A stretch of DNA of 64,000 nucleotides from Pseudomonadota bacterium (lineage in GTDB: Bacteria; Pseudomonadota; Gammaproteobacteria; Steroidobacterales; Steroidobacteraceae). The position numbers and the translations under genes were made by a program. The notes under the pieces are model-generated. The model worked only from the letters and a program-made list of their open reading frames with translations, ran no database searches and was not told the origin of the DNA. Of this stretch, positions 30,515-39,039 are shown in pieces. The stretch spans positions 1-64,000 of the forward strand of contig JANXOV010000073.1 in the NCBI GenBank assembly GCA_025357635.1, read 5' to 3'. The number at the start of each line of letters is the position of its first letter. The stretch's first letter is position 1.

Positions 30515-30597
30515 TGTAACGTACTCTATGCGGGGCTAGGACGTTGCGCCGCGCGCCGGTAACATGGTCCGGCGTTTTGTCGCACAGTCGGGTGACC

Positions 30598-32508
30598 ATG
30601 AGAAATGTTTTTGTCTGGCAGCGGTTCCGTCCCGTGCTCACGATGGCCGCGGTTTATCTGGCGCTCGGGCTGACGCTGCGGCTCGGACTGTGGTGGGCGT
30701 TCGGCCGCAAGGAAGACGTCTCCACGCTGTCGCTCGTCTGGATACTGCCCGCGGGTCTGATCGCCGATTGGGTTCAATCGCTGTACCTGCTGCTGCCGTT
30801 TTCGGCCTTCGTGTTGCTCATGCCCGATCGCTGGTACCGCTGCACCGGCAATCGCTGGTTCGTGACAGGCATGTGCGCATTGAGCCTGTTCGCGCTGCTG
30901 TACCTGATTCCCACCGAATATTACTTCTTTGAAGAATTCGATGCGCGTTTCAACCTGGTCGCGGTCGACTATCTCATGTACCCGACCGAAGTCTTCACCG
31001 ACATTTGGGAAGCCTATCCGGTGATGCAATTCGTCGCCCTCGCGGCGATCCTAACGCTGATCGTGACCTGGGCCATTCGTCGCCATCTGGCGACGGGATT
31101 TTCCAATCCAACCACGCTGCGCGAGCGGGCGCCGGTTTTTCTCGCGCATGCTGCGCTGCTGGCCCTGGCAATCGGGCTTTTTCCCAGCAATCTGCTGTCG
31201 CGATCGGAAAACCGGCTGTCCAATGAACTGGCGCAAAACGGACACTCGAGCTTCTTCCGCGCACTGCGCACCAGCGAACTGGATTACCACGCGTACTACC
31301 GCACCCGCGACCGCGCGCAGAACTTTGACCGTCTGGTCAAGCAGCTGGCCGGCGGCGGCGGGCAGTTCACGCGTCTGCAGGAAGGCCGGCTGGACCGTTC
31401 CTTTCCGGCAAACCCGCAAGGATTGGGCAAGCTCAACATCGTCATCGTCATGAACGAATCCTTCGGCGCGGAATTCAGCAAGCTGTATGGCGATGAGCGC
31501 GATCTGATGCCCAACTTCGATCGCTACGCGCAGCAAGGACTCTGGTTCCGCAATGCCTATTCCTCCGGGACGCGCACGGTGCGCGGGCTGGAGGCCATCA
31601 CCAGCTCCTTTCCACCCACGCCCAGCGAGTCCATCGTGCGGCGTCCGGGCAACGACGGCATCGCCAGCATCGGCAAGGTGCTGCGCGCGGCGGGCTACCA
31701 CACGTCCTTTCTGTACGGCGGCAACGGCTACTTCGACAACATGAATGCGTTCTTCGATGCCAACGGTTACGAAATCCTGGATCGCAGCAAGATCAGCAAG
31801 ATCCGCTTCGAAAACATCTGGGGCGTCAGCGACGAGGACCTCTTCGATCGCGCGCTGGAGCATTTCGATGAGGTGGCCGGAACCGGCAAGCCGTTCCTGG
31901 CGCAGATCATGACCACCTCGAACCACAAACCGTTCACCTTCCGCGCCGGCGTCCCCGGAGTGCCGCCGGCGGGCGGCGGACGGGCGGCGGGTGTGCGCTA
32001 TGCGGACTTCGCCGTGGGATACTTTCTCGAAGAAGCGAGGAAGCATTCCTGGTTCAAGGACACCGTATTCGTGGTCGTTGCCGATCACGGCGCGCGCGTT
32101 TACGGCAAGGTGGAAATTCCACTGAAAACCTACGAGATTCCATTGATGATCTGGTCGCCGGGGCACATCAAGCCGCAGCGCGTGGACACGCTCACCGGCC
32201 AGATAGACATCGCGCCGACGCTGCTGGGCCTGCTGGGCCTGCCGTACACGGCGCCGTTCTTCGGGCAGAACGTGCTGGGTCCGAACCCGGGAACGCGCAT
32301 CGCGCTGTTCAATCACAATCACGATGTCGCACTGTACCGGGACGGCAAGATCGTGGTGCTGGGTCTGCAGAGGAAATCCACGACCTACACTTACGATAAG
32401 GATCGCAACACCTTCAAGCTCGAGCCGCGGGACGCAGGCCTCGAGGATCTGGCCATCGCGTACTATCAAACGGCATTTGAGCAGTTCCGCGCGCACACTT
32501 ACGAATGA
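30598..32508 (+). CDS. LTA synthase/OpgB-family sulfatase-fold membrane transferase
   Basis: The 636-residue protein has about five N-terminal transmembrane helices and a C-terminal alkaline-phosphatase-superfamily domain. Visible motifs are IVIVMNESFG (metal ligand), SGTRTVRGLEA (nucleophile Thr near residue 327), and VVVADHGARVYG (metal site). Relatives transfer phosphoglycerol or phosphoethanolamine from phospholipids to envelope glycans. The ATG at 30598 starts the first hydrophobic region; the track start at 30544 is less likely. Its stop overlaps the YdbH-like gene start by four bases, which ties it to outer-membrane lipid homeostasis. The acceptor substrate is unknown. Confidence 0.87.
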   Translation: MRNVFVWQRFRPVLTMAAVYLALGLTLRLGLWWAFGRKEDVSTLSLVWILPAGLIADWVQSLYLLLPFSAFVLLMPDRWYRCTGNRWFVTGMCALSLFALLYLIPTEYYFFEEFDARFNLVAVDYLMYPTEVFTDIWEAYPVMQFVALAAILTLIVTWAIRRHLATGFSNPTTLRERAPVFLAHAALLALAIGLFPSNLLSRSENRLSNELAQNGHSSFFRALRTSELDYHAYYRTRDRAQNFDRLVKQLAGGGGQFTRLQEGRLDRSFPANPQGLGKLNIVIVMNESFGAEFSKLYGDERDLMPNFDRYAQQGLWFRNAYSSGTRTVRGLEAITSSFPPTPSESIVRRPGNDGIASIGKVLRAAGYHTSFLYGGNGYFDNMNAFFDANGYEILDRSKISKIRFENIWGVSDEDLFDRALEHFDEVAGTGKPFLAQIMTTSNHKPFTFRAGVPGVPPAGGGRAAGVRYADFAVGYFLEEARKHSWFKDTVFVVVADHGARVYGKVEIPLKTYEIPLMIWSPGHIKPQRVDTLTGQIDIAPTLLGLLGLPYTAPFFGQNVLGPNPGTRIALFNHNHDVALYRDGKIVVLGLQRKSTTYTYDKDRNTFKLEPRDAGLEDLAIAYYQTAFEQFRAHTYE

Positions 32509-34658
32509 TCCGCCAGCGCAGGAGCCGGGGCGCAATTCCGATGACTGGCCGTCGCCTTGACTTGCGCGCAGGCGGCGCGTTGATGGCGGCAGCGTCGCTG
32601 CTGTTTTGCCCGCCGAGCGGGGCGATCGATCAGATCAGCGCAAGTGTAGAACGGTTGCAGCAATCCGGGGTGGATGCGCACGACATCGAAGTGCGGATGA
32701 ATTTTCCGGACCTATCGAAGAGCCCCGTCTGGATCCGGATCGCGCGTGTGGATCTGGGCGCCACGCTGGGCAGGGTCGATGACGTGCGGATCGAATGCCC
32801 GCTGCCGGTGATCAAGGAGCCGATTTTCAGCTGCGCGCGGGCGCAGGTGCGCGCCCGCTCCAGCCGCTTCGGTTTGCAGAATCTTCAAGCGGGCATCATC
32901 TGGAACAACCGCGATCGCACGCTGCAATTCAGCGCTGCCGGGCTGCGCGTAGCCGGCGGGCGCATCGATGCGCAGGGCCGGTGGGGACGGCGCGGCTGGT
33001 CGATGACTCTGAAGGCGGATTCCATCGCCCTGGCGCAGGCGCGCCCACTGCTGGGCGGCCTTCTGCCGCTTCCGGGCGACTGGTCGCTGGAGGGAAAACT
33101 CGAGAACCTGACGGCGCAACTCGCCGGCGCGGCGGCGCTGGGGACCGTCAGTGTGCATGCCGTGCTGGGTGGCGTGAGCCTTGCCAATCCCGAGGGCACG
33201 ACCGCAACCGACCAATTGGGTGCGACCCTGGAATTGCGCGGCAACAGGACCCAAGGCGCCTGGCAATACGAGGCAACCGTACATTCCACGCACGGTGAGG
33301 CCTTGTCAGGCCGCTGGTATTGGAATTTTTCGAATCAACCGCTGCAGGCGCATTGGCGCGGTCAATGGAACGATGAGAACGTGTTGACGCTGGAGGAATC
33401 ACAGCTGACCCTCGGCGGCTTCATTCACGCCGCCGTGCGCGGCCGGATCAGTCTGGCCGAAAAACCGATGTTGCGCGACCTCGAAATACAGCTTGCAGAT
33501 CTGGATCTGGCCGCGCTTCCACCGCAGACGCGCGACGGCATTTTTTCGGGCAGTCTCGTCTCGCAACTGCATGGCGCCGGACATTTCAGCGGCCGCATCG
33601 AGGTGCAGGACGATCTGCCGGCCGCGATCGACCTGACGCTCGACTCGGTTCTTCTGCAGGATCAAAGCGCGAAGCTCGCGCTGGGCGGGGTAAACGGACA
33701 TCTCGTGTGGCACACTCTCGAGCGGCGCAAACAAGCCCTGGCCGCGCAGAGCGATGACACGCAATCCGAACTGCGCTGGGACAGCGGACTGCTGTACGGC
33801 GTGCAGATCGGCGAGGCGCGGATTCGATTCACCACCGCCGGCAACGACGTGCGTCTGATGCAACGCGCGCGCATCCCGATTCTGGATGGCGGGCTCGCAA
33901 TCAGCACGCTGCAGTTGCGCCGCATCGGTGAGGAGGCGATGTCCATCCGCTTCGACGCGACGCTGGATCCGATCAGTGTGGCGCAGCTGTGCAAGGCATT
34001 TGGCTGGCCGGAGTTCGCCGGAAAACTGTCGGGCCGGATTCCGGACCTCACGCTGGAATCCGGGGTGCTGACACTGGGCGGCGCATTACAGGCATCGGTC
34101 TTCGATGGTCAGTTGTCGGTCAAGGACTTGAAGCTGAGCGACCCATTCGGCTCGCGCCCGCGCCTGCAGGCCAACATGGCGTTCTCGCACCTGGATCTGG
34201 CGGCGGTCACCGGCGCATTTTCCTTCGGCAAGATCACCGGCCGCATCGACGGGCACATTTCCGCGCTGGAACTGGTGGGATGGGAACCGGTGGCATTCGA
34301 TGCGGCGCTGTACTCGACACCCGGCGACCGGACGCGCAAGCGCATCAGCCAGCGTGCCGTGCAGAACATCTCCAGCATCGGCGGCGGATCCGGCGCCGCA
34401 GCCGCGCTGCAGCGAAGCGTGCTGCGGTTTTTCAACGAGTTCAACTACGACAAGCTCGGCATTTCGTGCCGGCTGAATAACGATGTATGTCTGATGCAGG
34501 GCGTCCAGGCGCACGCCTCGGGCTATTATCTGGTCAAGGGGTCGGGACTGCCGCGCATCGACGTCATCGGGGATGCGCACCGGGTGGACTGGCTGAGCCT
34601 GGTCGCGACCCTGAAGGAGCTGCCTAAATCCCAGGCTGCAATCGGCAAATCCCCTTGA
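32505..34658 (+). CDS. ydbH: YdbH-like AsmA-type intermembrane protein
   Basis: The 717-residue protein has a single N-terminal hydrophobic segment (GGALMAAASLLFC) and then long repetitive beta-strand-rich sequence typical of bridge-like AsmA proteins. The C-terminal region (RAVQNISSIGGGSGAAAALQRSVLRFFNEFNYDKLGISC) matches the conserved end of YdbH. In E. coli, YdbH and lipoprotein YnbE form an intermembrane bridge that moves phospholipid to the outer membrane, redundantly with TamB and YhdP. Here the next gene encodes a YnbE/YdbL-like protein, which supports the call. It is somewhat shorter than E. coli YdbH (879). Confidence 0.82.
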   Translation: MIRQRRSRGAIPMTGRRLDLRAGGALMAAASLLFCPPSGAIDQISASVERLQQSGVDAHDIEVRMNFPDLSKSPVWIRIARVDLGATLGRVDDVRIECPLPVIKEPIFSCARAQVRARSSRFGLQNLQAGIIWNNRDRTLQFSAAGLRVAGGRIDAQGRWGRRGWSMTLKADSIALAQARPLLGGLLPLPGDWSLEGKLENLTAQLAGAAALGTVSVHAVLGGVSLANPEGTTATDQLGATLELRGNRTQGAWQYEATVHSTHGEALSGRWYWNFSNQPLQAHWRGQWNDENVLTLEESQLTLGGFIHAAVRGRISLAEKPMLRDLEIQLADLDLAALPPQTRDGIFSGSLVSQLHGAGHFSGRIEVQDDLPAAIDLTLDSVLLQDQSAKLALGGVNGHLVWHTLERRKQALAAQSDDTQSELRWDSGLLYGVQIGEARIRFTTAGNDVRLMQRARIPILDGGLAISTLQLRRIGEEAMSIRFDATLDPISVAQLCKAFGWPEFAGKLSGRIPDLTLESGVLTLGGALQASVFDGQLSVKDLKLSDPFGSRPRLQANMAFSHLDLAAVTGAFSFGKITGRIDGHISALELVGWEPVAFDAALYSTPGDRTRKRISQRAVQNISSIGGGSGAAAALQRSVLRFFNEFNYDKLGISCRLNNDVCLMQGVQAHASGYYLVKGSGLPRIDVIGDAHRVDWLSLVATLKELPKSQAAIGKSP

Positions 34659-34744
34659 CGAACGGGCTTTTGGCGTTCAGCGTTCATTCACCCGGCAGGG
34701 AAGAAACTGGTTGCCGGCTTGCGATAAACGGTCAGGAGCAATGG

Positions 34745-35365
34745 ATGAAAAAGATTTTCTTGGTTCAATGCGCGGTGTTGTCGGCGGTGCTGGCGGCCTG
34801 CGTCACGATCAACGTGTACTTCCCCGCGGCAGCAGCCGAAAAGGCCGCCGACCGGATCATCGGCGATGTGATCGGCAAGAGTTCCGAGGCCGCACCGGCC
34901 GTGAAAGAGCCGCCAACCGGATCACTGGAGGAAAGCGCGCCGCGCCTCGGCAATCGGCTGCTTGCAGGCCTGGATCAGGTGTTGCGGGTGTTGGTCGCGC
35001 CTGCACAGGCGGCAGCTCCGGATCTGGATGTTTCCTCGGCCACCATCCGCCAGATCACCGATTCGATGAAGGCGCGTCACGCAACGCTTGCAAAGTACTA
35101 CGACGGCGGCGCCATCGGCTACACGGCCGACGGCCTCATCGACGTGCGCGACGCGAATGCCATTGCGCTGGCCGAGCGCAACTCGGTGCGCAAGGCGGTG
35201 GCGGATGAGAATCGCGACCGCGCCGCGCTTTACGCCGAAATCGCCAAGGCGAATGGACATCCGGAATGGCAGCCGGATATCCGTGCGACTTTCGCCAAGC
35301 GCTGGGTGGCCAACGCCAAGGCCGGCTGGTACTACAACGACGGCAGCGGCTGGAAGCAGAAGTAG
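34745..35365 (+). CDS. ydbL: YdbL (DUF1318)-family lipoprotein with YnbE-like N-terminus
   Basis: The 206-residue protein starts at ATG 34745 after AGGAG; the longer track start has no such support. A lipoprotein signal (VLAAC) is followed at once by VTINVYFPAAAAEKAADRI, which resembles the beta-strand of the YnbE lipoprotein that pairs with YdbH. The C-terminal half is a DUF1318/YdbL domain (DGLIDVRDANAIALAERNSVRKAV ... YNDGSGWKQK). E. coli has two separate genes (ynbE, ydbL) after ydbH; here one polypeptide seems to combine both. It probably anchors the YdbH bridge at the outer membrane. Confidence 0.83.
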   Translation: MKKIFLVQCAVLSAVLAACVTINVYFPAAAAEKAADRIIGDVIGKSSEAAPAVKEPPTGSLEESAPRLGNRLLAGLDQVLRVLVAPAQAAAPDLDVSSATIRQITDSMKARHATLAKYYDGGAIGYTADGLIDVRDANAIALAERNSVRKAVADENRDRAALYAEIAKANGHPEWQPDIRATFAKRWVANAKAGWYYNDGSGWKQK

Positions 35366-35376
35366 CCTTGGATTGA

Positions 35377-35409
35377 GGGGTCCTGCCAGATCAGGCGGAT
35401 CCCTTTTCT
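35377..35409 (+). terminator. Rho-independent terminator after the ydbH-ydbL genes
   Basis: GGGGTC and GCC arms pair with GGC and GATCCC (one G-T pair), followed by TTTTCTT. It starts 12 bp after the TAG stop and overlaps the stop of the convergent small ORF. Confidence 0.65.
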
Positions 35410-35597
35410 TCCTTGTTCTGCGAGATCCACAGCAGCGCCGCCTCGACATCGGCCAGGTCGCTGGCGGTGAACCCTTCCAGCCGGACCGTCGTGGAATCGG
35501 CTTTGCGGCGATTCAACTCGTTGTTGGCGGTCGAATGCACCCACACCAATCCGCGCCGCACCTTGGAAGTAAATTTCTGCTGTTTATCTTCGGTCAT
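35391..35597 (-). CDS. Small soluble hypothetical protein
   Basis: The 68-residue protein starts at ATG 35597 with AAGGAG six bases upstream, an excellent ribosome-binding site; the track start at 35702 lacks one. The sequence (MTEDKQQKFTSKVRRGLVW..., ending AALLWISQNKEEKGSA) is charged and mixed alpha/beta, with no signal peptide, cysteine pair or membrane helix. No family is recognised. It lies downstream of the ABC-2 permease gene on the same strand, with a 234-bp gap, and is convergent with ydbL. Confidence 0.65.
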   Translation of the reverse strand: MTEDKQQKFTSKVRRGLVWVHSTANNELNRRKADSTTVRLEGFTASDLADVEAALLWISQNKEEKGSA

Positions 35598-35729
35598 ATT
35601 CGACTCCTTACGTTTAATGAAGGCCGCAGGTCTCAAGGACCTGATCCGGCCTGTTCCAATTTCTGCCCATAGGCATCGCGCACGCCGGTAATCCGCGCGC
35701 ATCGGTCAGCAGCGGCTCAGGGCGGGTGA

Positions 35730-35753
35730 GCGAGCGCATTGCATTGCGCTCGC
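35730..35753. repeat. Perfect hairpin downstream of the ABC-2 permease gene
   Basis: Arms GCGAGCGCA (35730-35738) and TGCGCTCGC (35745-35753) close a six-base loop. No U tract follows on either strand. It lies in the 234-bp gap between the permease gene and the small ORF and may mark a transcript end or protect mRNA. Confidence 0.5.
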
Positions 35754-35831
35754 CTGCCTGCCGATTGTGGATCGGCGGCGTTCAAAAGTCGACCGTATTG
35801 CGCAACACGGGCGTTTCTCGACGCGGACGGC

Positions 35832-36617
35832 TCAGTCTCGAATGCCTGTACCACGGTTCAGCAGCTGCACGGCAAGCGTAAACATGAAAACCGCCGCACC
35901 GATCATGATGCCAAAGGCGAGCCGCAGGTCGACGTCCGTGGTGCCGAGAAACCCGAAGCGAAATGCACTGACCATGTACAGGATGGGATTGGCGTGCGAG
36001 GCGGCGCGCGCCCAATCGGGCAGCATGTTGATGGAATAGAAAACCCCACCCAGATACGTCAGCGGCGTCAGCACGAAGGTTGGAAACCAGGAAATCTGGT
36101 CGAAATTCTTGGCGAAAATGGCGTTGATGAAGCCGCCGAGCGCGAACACGACGCTGGTCAGCAGAACGGCCGACACGGTCGCAAAAACATTGTGGATGGC
36201 CAGGTGCGTGAAGAACAATGCCACCACGGTCACCACGCTGCCCACCAGCAGGCCGCGCAGCACGCCGCCGCCGATATAGCCGGTGAGGATCAGCCAGTTG
36301 GGGAGCGGCGAGACCAGCAATTCCTCGATGTGCTTGCCAAATTTTGCGCCGAAGAACGAGGACACCACGTTGGCGTAGGAATTGGTGATCACCGTCATCA
36401 TGATCAGACCGGGCGCGATGTATTGCATGTAGTCGAAGCCGCCGACGCTGCCCACGCGCCGGCCGATCAGGCTGCCGAAAATCACGAAATACAGGGTCGC
36501 GGTGACCGCGGGGGGCACCAGCGTCTGACCCCAGATGCGTGCGATGCGGTTGAACTCGCGGATGATGATGGTCTGAAAGCCGATCCAGTCGGTGCGCGCG
36601 CGCGACGGCGCCCTCAT
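35832..36617 (-). CDS. ABC-2 type transporter permease (YadH-like)
   Basis: The 261-residue protein has six hydrophobic segments and the ABC-2 membrane domain layout, including NSYANVVSSFFGAKFGKHIEELLVSPL and the late GGVFYSINMLPDWAR region. It is a half-transporter permease of the YadH type that probably exports a lipid, glycan or drug. Its start overlaps the ATPase stop by four bases (ATGA). The substrate cannot be told from sequence. Confidence 0.92.
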   Translation of the reverse strand: MRAPSRARTDWIGFQTIIIREFNRIARIWGQTLVPPAVTATLYFVIFGSLIGRRVGSVGGFDYMQYIAPGLIMMTVITNSYANVVSSFFGAKFGKHIEELLVSPLPNWLILTGYIGGGVLRGLLVGSVVTVVALFFTHLAIHNVFATVSAVLLTSVVFALGGFINAIFAKNFDQISWFPTFVLTPLTYLGGVFYSINMLPDWARAASHANPILYMVSAFRFGFLGTTDVDLRLAFGIMIGAAVFMFTLAVQLLNRGTGIRD

Positions 36618-37561
36618 GCGGGCAGCACCGCAGCGGCCGGTTGCGCAGGTTTGGCATCGACAAGGCGGATGAACAGCTCTTCGAGGCGGTTGACCTTGTT
36701 GCGCATGCTGGTCACGTCGATCCCAGCCGCAGAAAACTGCGCGAAGATGTCATTCAAACTCTGCTCCTTGGACATCTCGACCTCGAGGGTGTGCTCATCG
36801 ATCAGGTGCGCGGTGAAGCCCTGCAAAGCCGGCGCGCGCTGCAGCGAGGCGCGCACGTTGAAGACGAAGATCTCCGTCTGCAGCTTGCGCAACACATTGG
36901 CCATGCTGTCGCGCTCGATGATCCGTCCGCCGTCGATGATGGCGATCTGGCGGCACAGATTCTCCGCTTCTTCAAGATAGTGAGTGGTCAGGATGATGGT
37001 GGTGCCGCTGTCGTTGATCTCCCGCAGGAACACCCACATGCTGCGGCGGATCTCGATGTCCACGCCCGCCGTCGGCTCGTCCAGAATCAGCAGCCGCGGC
37101 TCGTGCATCAAGGCGCGAGCGATCATCAGGCGCCGCTTCATGCCGCCGGACAGCGAGCGGGCGATGGAATTGCGCTTCTCCCACAACTGCAGTTGCTTGA
37201 GATACTTCTCGGCGCGCTGTTTGGCAAGCGAACGGGGGATGCCGTAAAAACCGGCCTGATTGACCACGATGGTCAGGCAGGTTTCGAACATGTTGAAATT
37301 GATTTCCTGCGGCACCAGGCCAATGCAGGATTTGGCGACCTCCAGTTCCCGGTCGATGTCGTGGCCGAACACCTCGACCGCTCCACCGGTCTTGTTGACC
37401 AGCGAGGTGACAATGCCGATCGCCGTGGTCTTGCCGGCGCCATTGGGGCCCAAAAGCGCAAAGAATTCCCCTTCCGGGACTTCCAAATCGATGCCTTTTA
37501 AAGCCTGGACGCCGTTTTTGTAGGTTTTCGACAGATTCTTGAGGACTAGGGCAGGTTTCAT
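36614..37561 (-). CDS. ABC transporter ATP-binding protein (YadG-like)
   Basis: The 315-residue ATPase has Walker A (LLGPNGAGKTT), the ABC signature (RSLSGGMKRRLMIARAL), Walker B (LLILDEPTAGVD) and the H-loop (LTTHYLEEAE). Its C-terminal extension of about 90 residues is typical of ABC-2 exporters. It pairs with the overlapping permease gene downstream. The FlhD-like gene lies 96 bp upstream on the same strand, so read-through from that promoter is possible. Confidence 0.94.
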   Translation of the reverse strand: MKPALVLKNLSKTYKNGVQALKGIDLEVPEGEFFALLGPNGAGKTTAIGIVTSLVNKTGGAVEVFGHDIDRELEVAKSCIGLVPQEINFNMFETCLTIVVNQAGFYGIPRSLAKQRAEKYLKQLQLWEKRNSIARSLSGGMKRRLMIARALMHEPRLLILDEPTAGVDIEIRRSMWVFLREINDSGTTIILTTHYLEEAENLCRQIAIIDGGRIIERDSMANVLRKLQTEIFVFNVRASLQRAPALQGFTAHLIDEHTLEVEMSKEQSLNDIFAQFSAAGIDVTSMRNKVNRLEELFIRLVDAKPAQPAAAVLPA

Positions 37562-37657
37562 GGCAGGGGCGAAGCCTAAACTGCGCGTGCCTCGCGGCGC
37601 AATGTTTTGACGCCGGCGCGTCCGCCGGCGGGACCGGCGCTGCGCCGGGAGCGAGAA

Positions 37658-38281
37658 TTAATTTGACAAACGCACCGCGGCGGCAATCTGCAGACCGAAC
37701 AGCTGGGCGCGCCGCAGATTGACCGAGCCCGGAAGGCTCGCGGGGCTCGTCAGTGCATACCAATACGACCGGGAGTTTGCCCAGCGCAAGCTCAGGTGAT
37801 GCCGCTGCAAACCGATGAGGGCGGGCAGCCGGTCAAGCGTGACCCGGCCCAGATCGCGCGCGGTGCGCTCGGCCATTCCCAGGATCAGCGGTGCGGACAA
37901 CGGCTGCGTCTGCGCCAGATGCCAGCAGTAAAACAGCGCCAATTGCAGAAACTCGGCAATTTGCGGGTTCTGCGCGGGCAGATCCGCCACCCGCCAGTGG
38001 GGCGCGGACTGAAGCGAGATCTGCCAATGGGCATCGTCGCAAAAGCGGATGTCGAACAATGCGTACGGGCATTGCGACAGCGCCGTCCGCCGCTCTTCGC
38101 TCAACCCGGCGATGCGCCGCGCAAGTTCTGCCGGCGCGCTGAGGCTCCACTGCGACCCGCAGATCGCGCCGCAGCCGGCGGCCAGATCCAAAAAGCGCCG
38201 GTTCAACTGGTTCAGCGAGCTGAGCAGCTGCTGCGACAAAAGCGGTTCTCGATGCGTGCCGGCCGGTCTTGCTTCTTGCAT
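37658..38281 (-). CDS. FlhD-like protein with C-terminal extension (tentative)
   Basis: The 207-residue protein starts at ATG 38281 (GGAG eight bases upstream). Residues about 19-85 can be aligned by eye with E. coli FlhD: LLSSLNQLNRRFLDLAA against LLKHIYDINLSYLLLAQ, then AELARRIAGL and a matching IRF/FRF segment near residue 78-80. FlhD is 116 residues; here about 100 extra residues follow (LILGMAERTARDLGRVTLDRL...) with no known motif. The gene is divergent from an FlhC-like gene, which strengthens the idea that the two products form a complex. The resemblance is weak in sequence and needs a profile or structure test. Confidence 0.5.
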   Translation of the reverse strand: MQEARPAGTHREPLLSQQLLSSLNQLNRRFLDLAAGCGAICGSQWSLSAPAELARRIAGLSEERRTALSQCPYALFDIRFCDDAHWQISLQSAPHWRVADLPAQNPQIAEFLQLALFYCWHLAQTQPLSAPLILGMAERTARDLGRVTLDRLPALIGLQRHHLSLRWANSRSYWYALTSPASLPGSVNLRRAQLFGLQIAAAVRLSN

Positions 38282-38403
38282 GTTGAGTTCTCCATGAGTT
38301 TTGAATCGGGGTGAAAACGGCACTAATGCCGACTGGAAAATCGTCTACCATGCCTTTTAAACTTTATGACTAAATTTTGTCAAATTTTTTGATAAGGGAA
38401 AAC
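38282..38403. promoter_or_regulatory. Shared divergent promoter region of the FlhD/FlhC-like genes with AT-rich dyad
   Basis: This 122-bp region separates the two divergent start codons. Its right half is strikingly AT-rich for this genome. It contains a dyad TTGTCAAA (38377-38384) and TTTGATAA (38388-38395) directly before the ribosome-binding site AAGGGA of the FlhC-like gene. This is a good place for an autoregulatory operator. The dyad is seen directly; its function is inferred. Confidence 0.5.
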
Positions 38404-39027
38404 ATGCGTATTTCAGACGACCGTTACAGCCGCGATCGGCAAAACATGGAAATCGCCGTCCGCTTGATCCACCACGAGGCCCGCACGCTGACCATCCGCG
38501 AATGGACCGGCCTGTCCGATGACCGCATTCGCAAGCTGTACCGGACCTACGTCGCCAATCAAGGGACGCGGCGCATACTGCGTCATCGCGGCAAGTCCCC
38601 CCGCCAGAGCGCCTACTTCTTCCGCAATGCGGACCGCAATTTTCAAGCCGCGCAGCTGGCCAGCATGTACATCATGGTCGGCCTGCTCAAGCCGGTTGCG
38701 CTGGGCGTGGAGTCGCGCTGCGAATTGGGATCCCTCACCTCCTGCCTGCTGTTGTGCCAGGCCTATGAGACCTACGCCGATCTGCATCCGCAGAACGATC
38801 GGCTGTCCTTCGAACACGCCTGGTTCTTGCTGATCGCCCTGTCCCGGCGCCATGAAATCGGCATTTCCAGCTGCGGCGCCTGCGGCGGTGTCAAGCTGCG
38901 CGACCTGCTGTCCCGCCGCGGCGCTGTCTGCAGCCACTGCCAGTCCAGCCTGGAGTTGCATTTCGCTGACCCGTTGGACGCACCGCCGGCCCTCGCGGGT
39001 GCTCAAGGCGGCCGCTCGAGGGACTGA
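38404..39027 (+). CDS. FlhC-like transcriptional activator
   Basis: The 207-residue protein starts at ATG 38404 after AAGGGA. It follows the FlhC layout: an N-terminal helical part (DRQNMEIAVRLIHHEARTLTIREWTGLSDDRIRKLYR) like the FlhC HTH region, then a C-terminal zinc site with Cys157-x2-Cys160 and Cys176-x2-Cys179. Spacing (3, 16, 3) is close to that of E. coli FlhC (3, 17, 3). In enterobacteria FlhC binds FlhD in a hetero-oligomer that activates flagellar genes. No flagellar gene is in the window, so the target genes are unknown. NudC follows after 12 bp. Confidence 0.78.
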   Translation: MRISDDRYSRDRQNMEIAVRLIHHEARTLTIREWTGLSDDRIRKLYRTYVANQGTRRILRHRGKSPRQSAYFFRNADRNFQAAQLASMYIMVGLLKPVALGVESRCELGSLTSCLLLCQAYETYADLHPQNDRLSFEHAWFLLIALSRRHEIGISSCGACGGVKLRDLLSRRGAVCSHCQSSLELHFADPLDAPPALAGAQGGRSRD

Positions 39028-39039
39028 TAGAATCAGTCG

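Noticed and set aside
31051-32535. 494-aa minus-strand ORF
   Set aside because: Antisense to the LtaS/OpgB-like gene, which has clear catalytic motifs.
35739-36980. 413-aa plus-strand ORF
   Set aside because: Antisense to the ABC-2 permease and ATPase genes; His/Asp/Gln-rich low-complexity shadow.
37600-37660. GC-rich stem CGCCGGC/GCCGGCG after the FlhD-like gene
   Set aside because: No U tract follows on the minus strand, so it does not look like an intrinsic terminator.
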